Shown here: one piece after another, positions 1 to 8,092 of the stretch | How the letters are laid out: each line of letters starts with the position of its first letter | How positions within the stretch are numbered: position 1 is the stretch's first letter | Assembly (NCBI RefSeq): GCF_021246445.1 | Contig: NZ_JAJQXW010000002.1 | Span: 804,061-868,060, forward strand | DNA length: 64,000 nt | Source of the DNA: Rhabdothermincola salaria | GTDB lineage: Bacteria; Actinomycetota; Acidimicrobiia; Acidimicrobiales; Acidimicrobilacustridaceae | Reading direction: 5' to 3' | Position numbers and translations under genes: made by a program | Notes under the pieces: generated by a model | Told to the model about the DNA's origin: nothing | Database searches by the model: none | The model's input: only the letters and a program-made list of their open reading frames with translations

Positions 1-1
1 C

Positions 2-601
2 CCGGCGATGGTCCTGCGCGGCGACGTCACCGACCCCGACCAGGTGCGAGGCTCGGTCGAGGACCTGGTCGCGGCCCACGGCCGCCTCGACGCCGTGGTC
101 CACAACGCCACCAGCAACCGCTCGAGCGAGCCGGTCGAGCTCGAGACGGCCTCGCTCGACCTCTGGCAGGAGCACGCCTCGGTGGCGCTCACCGCCGCCT
201 TCCGCCTGGCTCGGGTCGCCCACCCCCATCTGGCCCGCTCCCGCGGTGCCTACCTGTTGATGGTCTCGCCGGCCGGCATCGACGGCTCGGGTCCGCTCGG
301 CTTCTACAGCATGGTGAAGGCCGGCCAGCGGGGGTTCGTGAAGGCCCTGGCCCGCGAGTGGGGCCCCGACGGCATCCGGGTCAACGGCGTGGCCCCACTG
401 GCCGTCACCCCGGCGCTCGAGAACCGCTTCACCGTCGACCCGTCCATGCACGAGCGCCTCCGGGCCCTGATCCCCCTGGGCTGGTTCGGCGATCCCGCCG
501 CCGACATCGGGCCTCCGTCGGTGTTCCTGTGCAGCGACGCCGCGCGCTACGTCACCGGACAGACCCTCGTGGTCAGCGGCGGCCGCTTCACCGGCCTGTG
601 A
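2..601 (+). CDS. SDR family oxidoreductase (5' end cut off by window)
   Basis: The reading frame is open to the window edge and lacks the N-terminal TGxxxGIG nucleotide-binding motif, so the gene starts upstream. What remains is the middle and C-terminal part of a classical short-chain dehydrogenase/reductase: a VHNAT strand end (the NNAG equivalent), the active-site Tyr-x-x-x-Lys in FYSMVK, an IRVNGVAP segment and a C-terminal VTGQTLVVSGG signature. These enzymes move hydride between NAD(P)(H) and an alcohol/carbonyl in the cytoplasm. A TetR regulator follows 22 bases later on the same strand and may control it. The substrate cannot be predicted. The family call is firm; the function is open. 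Confidence 0.85.
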   Translation, partial: PAMVLRGDVTDPDQVRGSVEDLVAAHGRLDAVVHNATSNRSSEPVELETASLDLWQEHASVALTAAFRLARVAHPHLARSRGAYLLMVSPAGIDGSGPLGFYSMVKAGQRGFVKALAREWGPDGIRVNGVAPLAVTPALENRFTVDPSMHERLRALIPLGWFGDPAADIGPPSVFLCSDAARYVTGQTLVVSGGRFTGL

Positions 602-623
602 ACCTGACGCCCGTTAGGCTGCG

Positions 624-1268
624 GTGGTGAGCGCCGCTTCGACCACGTCCGGTGCCCGGGGTCGGGGACGCAGCGGCGCGGCGGGGGCCAACGTCTCGGA
701 CCGGCGGGCCGAGATCCTGGCCACCGCGGCCGAGATCTTCGCTCGCAAGGGCTACGTCAACGCCACGGTCCGAGAGATCGCCGACGCCTCCGGCATCCTC
801 GCCGGCAGCTTGTACCACCACTTCGAGTCCAAGGAGGCCATGGTCGACGAGATCCTGTCGACCTTCCTCACCACGCTCGTGGGCCGGTACGAGGCGGTCA
901 TCGCCGCCGGCGACGACGTCGAGTCGACGCTTCGCACCCTCGTGCACGTCCAGTTCGAAGGCCTCATCGAGAACCGGGCGGCCATCACCCTGGCCAACAA
1001 CGACAGCTACTACCTCCAGCAGATCCCCCGGTTCGCCTATCTGCAGGAGACCGGTGCCCACATCGCCCGGTTGTGGGTCGGGGTGCTGCAGCGCGGTGTC
1101 GACGAGGGCGTGTTCCGGGCCGACGTCGATCCCGAGATGGTCTGGGTGTTCATCAAGGGCGCCATCTGGGCCACGGTGCAGTACCTGAGCGACGGTGGCC
1201 CCACGGCCAGCCAGACGATCGCGGACTCGTACCTGGCGGTCCTCTTCGACGGCGTGAAGGCGACCTGA
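624..1268 (+). CDS. TetR/AcrR family transcriptional regulator
   Basis: A 214-residue protein with an N-terminal helix-turn-helix at about residues 48-68 (TVREIADASGI then GSLYHHF), the classical TetR DNA-binding pattern, followed by a helical ligand-binding domain. Tandem GTG codons at 624 and 627 are the only early starts; either could be used. The first 24 residues are Ala/Gly/Arg rich and probably disordered. TetR proteins usually repress neighbouring genes until a small ligand binds. The likely targets are the SDR gene upstream or the convergent SDR/LLM genes downstream. The style resembles KstR2-like regulators of lipid or steroid catabolism, but that is only a resemblance. Confidence 0.88.
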   Translation: MVSAASTTSGARGRGRSGAAGANVSDRRAEILATAAEIFARKGYVNATVREIADASGILAGSLYHHFESKEAMVDEILSTFLTTLVGRYEAVIAAGDDVESTLRTLVHVQFEGLIENRAAITLANNDSYYLQQIPRFAYLQETGAHIARLWVGVLQRGVDEGVFRADVDPEMVWVFIKGAIWATVQYLSDGGPTASQTIADSYLAVLFDGVKAT

Positions 1269-1293
1269 GCCCGCCGCTCGGGCGGACCCTGTC

Positions 1294-2142
1294 TCAGCTC
1301 CGCCCGGTGAGGCGGTCCCGCAGCTCCTGGTTGTGCACGAACACGGGAAGCTCGTCGGCGTCGTTGACCGCCGGGCGCACCGACGTGCCGCCGTCGACGG
1401 CGAGGCACTGGCCGGTGACGTAGCCGGCCTGCTCCGAGAGCAGGAAGAGGGTGGAAGCGGCGATGTCGTCGGCCGTGCCTCGGCGGCGCATGGGGATGAC
1501 CAGCAGGTCGTCGCCGTCGGTGTCGCCGGGTGCGCGGGTGGAGGCGCTCTTGGGGGTGGCGATCGATCCGGGGGCGACCGCGTTGACCCGGATGTCGTGG
1601 CGGCCCCACTCGACGGCCAGCGTGCGGGTCAGCGACAGCACGGCGGCCTTGGCGGCGGCGTAGGCCCCGGCGTAGGGCATGGCGTTGAGGGCGGCGACCG
1701 TGGCGATGTGCACGATGGCGCCACCCTCGCCCTGCTCGACGAGCCGGGTGCCGATGGCCCGCGTGGCGTTGACGGTGACCCCGAAGTTGAGGGCCATGAC
1801 GTCGTCGAAGGCGGGGTCGTCGCTGGCGAACGGCGCCCACTGCGGTGGCCACATGCCGCCGGCCACCTGGACCCCGCCGTGGAGCGGGCCGAGGGCGCCG
1901 GCTCGGGCCACGACGTCGGCCACGGCGTCGCGGTCACGTCCGTCGGCCACGATGCCCAGGTGCTCGGAGCCGTCGGCGGCCAGCGCGTCGGTGGCCAGCC
2001 GCAGCTTGTCGGCGTCGACGTCGACGGCCACGACGGTGGCCCCGGCTCGACCGACGTGACGGGCGATGGCGGTGCCGATGCCCCCGCCGCCGGCGCCGAC
2101 CACGACCACGACCTTGCCCGAGATCCCCCAGATGTCGTCCAT
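1294..2142 (-). CDS. SDR family NAD(P)-dependent oxidoreductase
   Basis: A 282-residue classical SDR with a glycine-rich cofactor loop GAGGGGIG at residues 16-23, an acidic residue after beta-2 (VDVDADK) that favours NAD over NADP, Tyr161 and Lys165 of the YxxxK motif, and a C-terminal VTGQCLAVDGG. The catalytic Ser normally 13 residues before Tyr is Thr148 here, a conservative change. A C-terminal extension of about 25 residues follows the usual family end. The gene converges with the TetR gene and lies 84 bases downstream of another SDR on the same strand, so the two may be cotranscribed. The specific substrate is unknown. Confidence 0.88.
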   Translation of the reverse strand: MDDIWGISGKVVVVVGAGGGGIGTAIARHVGRAGATVVAVDVDADKLRLATDALAADGSEHLGIVADGRDRDAVADVVARAGALGPLHGGVQVAGGMWPPQWAPFASDDPAFDDVMALNFGVTVNATRAIGTRLVEQGEGGAIVHIATVAALNAMPYAGAYAAAKAAVLSLTRTLAVEWGRHDIRVNAVAPGSIATPKSASTRAPGDTDGDDLLVIPMRRRGTADDIAASTLFLLSEQAGYVTGQCLAVDGGTSVRPAVNDADELPVFVHNQELRDRLTGRS

Positions 2143-2226
2143 GGGCGCCGAACCTACCGTGGGTCGGGCTCGGGGGCGGCCGGCGGGGGACGATCGGCCC
2201 GGCGGTCGAGGCCGGTCAGCTCGTGG

Positions 2227-3057
2227 CTACAGGGAGTCGCGGACGTCGGCGGTGGTGTCGTCGGGGCGGTGCCATCCGCCCGCGGCCCAGTTGCCCCCGT
2301 CGACGTGGATGGTGGTCCCCGTGATCAACCTCGACAGCGGGCTGGCGAGGAACAGCGCGGCGGCCGCCGAGTCCTCGGGGGTGCCGAAGAACCCCAGCGG
2401 TGGCACGTAGGCGGGGAGGAACTCGGGCTCGCTGGCGAGCATGGCGTCGCGCGCCCCTTTCTCGCCGCCGCTCGGCTGGGCGTCGGACGCGATGTTGTTG
2501 ACGCGGATCCGACGACTCCCGAACTCGAGGGCCAGGGACTTCGAGAGGCTCGACACGGCCGTCTTCATGGCGGCGTACACGGCGAAGCCGGGCCCGGCCT
2601 GGTGGGCCTCGATCGAGGTGAGGTTGATGATCGAGCCGCCGTCGGTCATGTGGGGCACGACGGCGCGGATGAAGTGGGTGACCTGCCCGAAGTTCTCGGC
2701 CACGAGGGACGCCTCACCCTTGGCCGACACGTCGAGGAAGGAGCTCACGAAGGTGCCCCCGGCGTTGTTGACCAGCACGTCGACGTGGCCGAAGCGCTCG
2801 ACGGTGGCGGCCACGTGGGCGTCGACCGCCTCGCTGTCGCGCACGTCGAGCACGTCGGCGTGCACGTCGGCCCCCAGCTCCCGGAGCCCGGCGACGGTGT
2901 CGGCCAGTCCGTCGGCGTCGCGGTCGCACACCGACAGCGATGCCCCGCACCGGGCGAAGAGGCGGGCGGTCGCCTCACCGATGCCCTGGGCCGCGCCGGT
3001 GACGACGGCGACCTTGTCGGTGAGCAGGATCGAGTTCGCGTCGAAGAGGTCCCCCAT
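2227..3057 (-). CDS. SDR family oxidoreductase
   Basis: A 276-residue classical SDR: TGAAQGIG at residues 20-27, NNAG at 97-100, catalytic Ser148, Tyr161 and Lys165, and an ITGTTIHVDGG tail. The ATG at 3057 is chosen because it places the first beta strand at the normal distance from the N-terminus; the open frame continues far upstream, but only as antisense of the next gene. It is divergent from the LLM oxidoreductase, whose start lies 18 bases away, so both promoters must lie within each other's 5' region or the transcripts overlap. Probably part of the same catabolic module as the flanking SDR. Confidence 0.9.
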   Translation of the reverse strand: MGDLFDANSILLTDKVAVVTGAAQGIGEATARLFARCGASLSVCDRDADGLADTVAGLRELGADVHADVLDVRDSEAVDAHVAATVERFGHVDVLVNNAGGTFVSSFLDVSAKGEASLVAENFGQVTHFIRAVVPHMTDGGSIINLTSIEAHQAGPGFAVYAAMKTAVSSLSKSLALEFGSRRIRVNNIASDAQPSGGEKGARDAMLASEPEFLPAYVPPLGFFGTPEDSAAAALFLASPLSRLITGTTIHVDGGNWAAGGWHRPDDTTADVRDSL

Positions 3058-3075
3058 GGCGGTCAGACTACGCAC

Positions 3076-3987
3076 ATGCGCCTGTGCATCTGGCCCCTCG
3101 CCCAGCAGCCCTGGTCGTCGGTCCTCGAGACCGCCGCCCACGCCGACGTCACCGGCTGGGACGGCGTCTACGTCGCCGACCACTTCATGGGCGACGGGGT
3201 GCAGTTCGGCGCCGAGGACGGCCCCACCTGGGAGGCCACCGCCACCGTGGCCGCGCTGGCCGCCGTCACCGAGCGGGTACGGGTCGGCACGCTCGTGCTG
3301 TCGGCCACCTACCGCCACCCCGCGGTCGTCGCCAAGTGGGCCGGCACGGTCGACCACCTCAGCTCGGGCCGCCTCACGCTGGGTCTCGGAGCCGGCTGGC
3401 AGCGCAACGAGCACGAGCAGTACGGCATCGAGCTCCCGTCGCCGGGAGACCGGGTGCGCCTGCTCGACGAGACCTGCGCCGCCATCACGGGTCTGCTCCG
3501 CGACGAGCGCACGTCCGTGACCGGCCGCTTCGTGACCCTCACCGACGCGGTGGCCGAGCCCAAGCCCGTCCAACCCCGCCTGCCTCTGCTCGTCGGCGCC
3601 AAGGGCGACCGCATGCTGGGAGTGGTGGCGCGCCACGCCGACGTGTGGAACACGTGGGCCCTGCCCGACGCCCTGCGGGCCCGGTCGACGGTCCTCGACG
3701 AGCGGTGCGAGGCCCTCGGCCGTGACCCGGCCGGGGTGCAACGCAGCGTTCAGGCGCTGGTGAAGCTCACCGACGACCGGTCCGAGGCTCGGGCCTTCGT
3801 GGAGCGGTCCGCCCCCCGGGCCGCGTTCGCCGGTCCGGCGACGGCCTTCGCCGACCTGGTGGGGGACTGGGGTGCCGCCGGCGTCGCCGAGGTCGTCGTC
3901 CCCGACCTCCACCTCGGAGCGGGTCCGGCCCGCCGCCAGGCCATGGACGAGCTGCTGACCGCGGTGCGGGCCGCGACGGACGGCTGA
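3076..3987 (+). CDS. LLM class F420-dependent oxidoreductase (luciferase-like)
   Basis: A 303-residue luciferase-like monooxygenase-fold protein (TIM barrel). Visible family features are the MRLCIW beta-1 start, GWDGVYVADHF near residues 30-40, the strand VRVGTLVLSATYRHP, SSGRLTLGLGAGW near 100 and a C-terminal half with PRLPLLVGAKGD. The ATG at 3076 starts directly at the first barrel strand. Members use F420 or FMN for hydride transfer; actinobacteria are rich in F420-dependent members, so F420 is the likely cofactor, although no residue alone proves it. It is divergent from an SDR, suggesting a shared oxidation pathway for a hydrophobic or aromatic substrate. Confidence 0.88.
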   Translation: MRLCIWPLAQQPWSSVLETAAHADVTGWDGVYVADHFMGDGVQFGAEDGPTWEATATVAALAAVTERVRVGTLVLSATYRHPAVVAKWAGTVDHLSSGRLTLGLGAGWQRNEHEQYGIELPSPGDRVRLLDETCAAITGLLRDERTSVTGRFVTLTDAVAEPKPVQPRLPLLVGAKGDRMLGVVARHADVWNTWALPDALRARSTVLDERCEALGRDPAGVQRSVQALVKLTDDRSEARAFVERSAPRAAFAGPATAFADLVGDWGAAGVAEVVVPDLHLGAGPARRQAMDELLTAVRAATDG

Positions 3988-4004
3988 TCAGCCGCCGAGT
4001 CCGA

Positions 4005-5189
4005 TCAGGGGCCGGGGGCACCGACCGCCTCGGGGGTCTCCGTCCTCGAGCGCGGTGGGCGACGCCAGGAACGTCGGGTCGTCCACGTGAGCCAGCCGAC
4101 CGCACCGAGCGGGATCTCGGCGAGGTAGGTGAAGCCCCGGAAGCAGAAGACCGCCGCGGTGGAGCCGGCGGCCCCGCCACCGAAGCCGATGAGGGCGGCG
4201 ACCGCGCCGGCCTCCACGAACCCCACCCCGCTGGGGGTGAGCGGGATGGTCTCGAGCAGGCGGGCGAAGGCGAAGGCGGCGAACACCTGGGCCCAGCCGA
4301 GCTCGGCGTTGTCGACGCCGATGGCCCGCACGCAGCCGAGCAGCAGCAGGTACTGGGTGAGGTTGTAGGCCAGCATCCAGAGGGTCAGCGGCAGCCAACG
4401 GGTCCGCAACAGACCGATGCTGCGGTGGCGGAACTCGACGACGGCCACGGCCACGTCGGGCGCGGACGAGCGGCGCAGCCGTCGAGCCACCGGGGTGGCC
4501 AGCCGCTGGCCCAGCTCACCGATGCGCACCGCCAGAGGTTCGCTGCGCAGGATCAGCACGAGCACGGTGACCGCGGCGACGAGGACGGCGAGGCCGAGCA
4601 CCGTGGGTACGAGGAGGCTGCGGGTGTGGCCGCTCGAGAGCCCCATCCCGACCAGCAGGGCGAGGGCCACCAGGGGCAGGCCGAGCTTGGCGAAGACGTT
4701 CCAGATGCCCGACACCAGGATCGACAGGGTGATCGACGTCATGCGGAAGCCCCACGAGAGGCAGATGGCGTAGGTGGCGCCCACCCCGACGGCACCACCG
4801 AAGGGCACCACGTTGGAGACGGCGCTGCCGGCGAAGTTGACCGTGAGGGCCTGAGGGTGGGTGAGGCCGGGCAGAGACGTCGTGAGCACGCCGGTGTAGA
4901 GCAACATGGAGGTGATCCACACCGCGGTGAGGCCCGCCACCTGCAGCCAGGTGAGCCGGTCGAGCTCGCGCCAGATCTCGGAGTAGTGGGCGTCGCTCAC
5001 CGCCGGGATCACGAAGGTGAAGAACACGGCCACGACGGTGAGCGAGACCAGGGCCTCGACCACCCGGCGGCGGGTCGACTTGCGGTGCAGCTCGTGCTCG
5101 ACGACGGCGATGGCGTCGGTGCGGTCGATGTCGATCGCCTGGCCGATGTCGGGGTCCTCGTCGTCCCCGGAGTGGGGGGAGGGGCTCAC
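4005..5189 (-). CDS. Lysylphosphatidylglycerol synthase-type transmembrane protein (UPF0104/flippase-like)
   Basis: A 394-residue membrane protein with a charged cytoplasmic N-terminus of about 50 residues and roughly eight hydrophobic helices. The family signatures NVVPFGGAVGVGATY and LTPSGVGFVEAG are visible; they are typical of the MprF flippase-like domain (UPF0104, PF03706). It has no lysyltransferase domain, so lipid aminoacylation is not predicted; related proteins are thought to move lipids or glycolipids across the membrane. The start is GTG at 5189, overlapping the stop of the PIG-L gene by four bases (GTGA), so the two are translationally coupled. The C-terminal tail is Arg-rich. 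Transport of the glycolipid acted on by PIG-L is an inference. Confidence 0.85.
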   Translation of the reverse strand: MSPSPHSGDDEDPDIGQAIDIDRTDAIAVVEHELHRKSTRRRVVEALVSLTVVAVFFTFVIPAVSDAHYSEIWRELDRLTWLQVAGLTAVWITSMLLYTGVLTTSLPGLTHPQALTVNFAGSAVSNVVPFGGAVGVGATYAICLSWGFRMTSITLSILVSGIWNVFAKLGLPLVALALLVGMGLSSGHTRSLLVPTVLGLAVLVAAVTVLVLILRSEPLAVRIGELGQRLATPVARRLRRSSAPDVAVAVVEFRHRSIGLLRTRWLPLTLWMLAYNLTQYLLLLGCVRAIGVDNAELGWAQVFAAFAFARLLETIPLTPSGVGFVEAGAVAALIGFGGGAAGSTAAVFCFRGFTYLAEIPLGAVGWLTWTTRRSWRRPPRSRTETPEAVGAPGP

Positions 5190-6028
5190 GACGGGCCCGG
5201 CTCCGAGGGGTCGGGGAACAGCCACGGGGCTCGTGGCTCGGTGGGACGGCCCCGGGCCACGAACCACTCGGTGCCGAAGGCCAGGGCGAAGATCTCGTCG
5301 GGCAGACCGAGGAAGACGGCCAGGGTGCGCACGGTGTCCGGCGCCCCGGTGGTCTGGCTGGCGTGGGCCTCCATCGACGCCCGCTTGGCGGGCAGGTCGG
5401 CGGCGACGTCGACGGCATGGGTGATCTCCGCCGCCGGCGTGTACCACGACGAGACGTCCGGAGGGACGAAGCCGGACGGGACCTCGACGCCCATCTGCTC
5501 GGCAAGGGCGATGCCCCCCGAGAGGAACTCGCGGTCGATCGTCGCCTCGAAGAAGGCCACGCCCGTCCGGGCGGCCGCCCGGACGGCCACCTCGTGCACC
5601 CGGCGATGGTCGGGGTGCCCGTAGCCACCGTTGCGGTCGTCGGCGACGAGGAGGTCGGCCCCCTCGGTCTCGAGCACCTCCGCCAGTCGGGCGGCGACCT
5701 CGTCGACGTGCGCCGCGCAGAGCGAGCCCTCCGGCCAGCGGCCCTCGGTGTCGGAGGCCAGGCCCGAGTCGGCGTAGCCGAGGAACACCAGGTCGGCCCC
5801 GAGGGCGGCGGCGGACCGGCCCGCCTCGGCGCTGCGGAGGGCGGCCAGGTCCTCGTCCCCGCCGAGCACTCCTTCGGCGACGGTGCCGACCTCACCCCGG
5901 GTGGCCAGCACCAGCACCACCCGGTGGCCCTCGCGCACCGCTCGGGCCAGGGTGCCGGCGGTGAGCAACGCCTCGTCGTCCGGGTGGGCGTGGAAGGCCA
6001 CGAGCGTGCGAGCGGTCACCGCCCCCAT
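5186..6028 (-). CDS. PIG-L family N-acetylglucosamine-type deacetylase
   Basis: A 280-residue protein of the PIG-L/LmbE family, zinc hydrolases that remove an acetyl group from GlcNAc-containing lipids or thiols (as in MshB of mycothiol synthesis and GPI-anchor PIG-L). The metal-binding motifs are HPDDE at residues 15-19 and GHPDH at about 137-141. The ATG at 6028 is chosen over an upstream in-frame codon because the first beta strand begins a few residues later. It is followed with a GTGA overlap by the flippase-like gene and lies divergent from a glycosyltransferase, so a role in making a cell-surface glycolipid is more likely than mycothiol synthesis, although MshB-like activity is not excluded. 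Confidence 0.88.
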   Translation of the reverse strand: MGAVTARTLVAFHAHPDDEALLTAGTLARAVREGHRVVLVLATRGEVGTVAEGVLGGDEDLAALRSAEAGRSAAALGADLVFLGYADSGLASDTEGRWPEGSLCAAHVDEVAARLAEVLETEGADLLVADDRNGGYGHPDHRRVHEVAVRAAARTGVAFFEATIDREFLSGGIALAEQMGVEVPSGFVPPDVSSWYTPAAEITHAVDVAADLPAKRASMEAHASQTTGAPDTVRTLAVFLGLPDEIFALAFGTEWFVARGRPTEPRAPWLFPDPSEPGPS

Positions 6029-6126
6029 TGTGGCAGGGCGGGGGGAGGGCGCCGAGGAGCCGACCGGCGCCGCGCCCGGGTGCGCCCGGGCGAGACGGGG
6101 GCGGGTGCGCACTACGGTGAGCGCCC

Positions 6127-7320
6127 GTGTCGGCCCGGTCCCAGAGCAGCCCTGCCCCCGACGGCAGCGGCGGCCCGCTGAAGGTCGGGATCGTCTCGGA
6201 CTGCTACGTGCCCCGCCTCGGTGGCATCGAGATGCAGGCTCACGACCTGGCTCGCAACCTCCGCGCCCAGGGCCACGACGTGGTCGCGGTGACGCCGACC
6301 GCCGGCCCCGACGAGGTCGACGGTGTGCGGGTGCGGCGCATGGACGTCCCGCTGCTGCCCTTCGACGTCCCCTTCACCCCCCGCACCTTCCGGCTGGTCA
6401 CCGACCTGCTCCTCGAGGAGGAGGTCGACGTCGCCCACTTCCACGGCGGCATCGCCTCGCCGATGGTGTACCTGGCCCTGCGACGGGCGCAGGCGCTCGG
6501 GATCCCGAGCGTGGTGACGCTGCACTGCATGTGGAGCTACGCCACCCCGCTCTTCGCCGGTCTCGATCGGGCCGTGGGCTGGTCGCGCTGGCCGATCGTG
6601 CTGTCCGCGGTCAGCGACGTGGCCGCCCAGCCGCTGCGCCGCATCGCCGGTCCGGGCCACCCCGTCATCGTGCTCCCCAACGGCATCGACGAGGCGGCCT
6701 GGCGCGTTCCGTCCGCTCCTCCTCGGCCCGGGGTGGTGACGCTGGTGTCGGTCATGCGCCTGGCTCCGCGCAAGCGCCCGCTCCAGCTCCTCAAGATCAT
6801 CCGTCAGGTGAACGAGTCGCTCCCGGTCGACCTCAGCTTGCGCCTCGTCGTCATCGGCGATGGCCCCGAGCTCGGCCAGCTCGAGAAGTACGTGCGCACC
6901 AACGGCCTGACCGGCGTCGTCGAGCTGGTGGGACGCCGCACCCGCGACGAGATCAAGGGCTTCTACGCCGCGGCCGATGCCTTCGTCGCTCCGGCCAACC
7001 TCGAGTCCTTCGGCATCGCCGCGCTCGAGGCCCGCTGTGCCGGCCTCCCGGTCGTGGCCAAGGCGCGAACCGGCATCCGGGAGTTCGTCGAGCACGGCCG
7101 CGAGGGCCTCCTGGCCGTCAGTGACCGCGACATGGTCGATCAGCTGCGGCGCATCGTCGTCGACGCCGATCTGCGCCGCCGGATCGCCGAGCACAACCGT
7201 AGGGAGCCGTCACCCGTCGACTGGTCGGTCGTGGTGGGCCGCAATGTCGAGGCGTATCGCCTCGCTATGGCCCGACAGGTTCGGGAGCCGGCACCGCTGG
7301 CCGGCGACCGGCGCGGGTGA
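6127..7320 (+). CDS. Glycosyltransferase family 4 protein
   Basis: A 397-residue GT-B glycosyltransferase. The N-terminal domain begins after a 17-residue disordered leader with KVGIVSDCYVPRLGG, the usual acceptor-side loop. The C-terminal nucleotide-sugar domain carries the retaining GT4 signature E-x7-E in NLESFGIAALEA at about residues 290-302, plus VSVMRLAPRKRP and LVVIGDGPE. It would transfer a sugar from a nucleotide donor to a lipid or polysaccharide acceptor at the inner membrane face. The start is a GTG at 6127. The last 56 bases overlap the 3' end of the convergent PAP2 gene. With PIG-L and the flippase-like protein it forms a probable glycolipid synthesis set. Confidence 0.9.
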   Translation: MSARSQSSPAPDGSGGPLKVGIVSDCYVPRLGGIEMQAHDLARNLRAQGHDVVAVTPTAGPDEVDGVRVRRMDVPLLPFDVPFTPRTFRLVTDLLLEEEVDVAHFHGGIASPMVYLALRRAQALGIPSVVTLHCMWSYATPLFAGLDRAVGWSRWPIVLSAVSDVAAQPLRRIAGPGHPVIVLPNGIDEAAWRVPSAPPRPGVVTLVSVMRLAPRKRPLQLLKIIRQVNESLPVDLSLRLVVIGDGPELGQLEKYVRTNGLTGVVELVGRRTRDEIKGFYAAADAFVAPANLESFGIAALEARCAGLPVVAKARTGIREFVEHGREGLLAVSDRDMVDQLRRIVVDADLRRRIAEHNRREPSPVDWSVVVGRNVEAYRLAMARQVREPAPLAGDRRG

Positions 7321-8089
7321 CGCCCCGGGCGATCGCGTAGGCCACGGCGAACACCACCAGCCCGCCCGCCGCGTCGAGCAGGTAGTGGTTGGCGGTGATG
7401 ACCACCACGTAGATGGTGGCCGCCGGGTAGGCGACGGCGAGGGCCTTGCCCCACCAGGTGCGGACGCGGGGCCAGAAGACCCACATGGCCCAGAACGCCC
7501 AGCCGCAGTGCAGCGACGGCATGGCCGCGTACTGGTTCGAGACCGCCTGCAGGGCGGCGGAGTCGAAGGACCAGAAGGTGGGGTACGAGATGAGGGTGTC
7601 GACGAACCCGAAGGGTTGGCCCCCGGCGAACTCGTCGAGGAGGCGAGGCGGCATGAGGGGGAAGGTGGCGAAGCCGACCAGGCCGAGCAGGGTGCCGATG
7701 GCCAGGGTGTTGCGCCAGAGCGGGTAGTCGTCGGGGTACATCCGGTACAGGAACACGAGCCCCAGCACCGTGACCACGATGTAGGCCGAACCGTAGAAGT
7801 AGTTGGCGGCCACGATCATCGGTGTGTACTGCAACGCCCACTCCTGGGCGGGCAGCTCGTGCCAGAGGTTGACCGCCCGTTGCCAGTCGATGACGCGCCG
7901 GGCGTTGTCGAACGCCCGCTCGGGTGTCGACGTCGAGAGGTTCCGGGCCGTCTCGTAGACGAGGTAGAGCACCCCGACCAGGAGCAGCTCGCGCCACCAG
8001 GCGAGGCTGGAGCCGTCGCTCAGGCGCCGCGCCGCACGGCCGCGCGGATCGGAGGGGACCGACCGGGCGGGCGCGGCCAGGTCGGTCAT
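7265..8089 (-). CDS. PAP2-superfamily membrane phosphatase / inositol-phosphate-type transferase
   Basis: A 274-residue polytopic membrane protein with about six hydrophobic helices. It has the PAP2/Aur1-like active-site elements MPSLHCGW at about residues 190-197 (catalytic His) and NHYLLDAAGG near 234-243 (second His and Asp). Family members dephosphorylate lipid phosphates or transfer phosphoinositol or phospho-alcohol head groups on the outer membrane face. The ATG at 8089 leaves a 30-residue charged cytoplasmic lead before the first helix. Its 3' end overlaps the convergent glycosyltransferase. Context suggests polyprenyl-phosphate or glycolipid recycling, which is an inference. Confidence 0.87.
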   Translation of the reverse strand: MTDLAAPARSVPSDPRGRAARRLSDGSSLAWWRELLLVGVLYLVYETARNLSTSTPERAFDNARRVIDWQRAVNLWHELPAQEWALQYTPMIVAANYFYGSAYIVVTVLGLVFLYRMYPDDYPLWRNTLAIGTLLGLVGFATFPLMPPRLLDEFAGGQPFGFVDTLISYPTFWSFDSAALQAVSNQYAAMPSLHCGWAFWAMWVFWPRVRTWWGKALAVAYPAATIYVVVITANHYLLDAAGGLVVFAVAYAIARGVTRAGRRPAVPAPEPVGP

Positions 8090-8092
8090 CGA

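Noticed and set aside
1271..1285. Hairpin between the convergent TetR and SDR genes as terminator
   Set aside because: The stem has only five pairs and no T-run, not distinguishable from background in GC-rich DNA.
1333..3075. Upstream extension of the LLM oxidoreductase frame
   Set aside because: The extension is antisense of two SDR genes; the ATG at 3076 gives the canonical barrel start.
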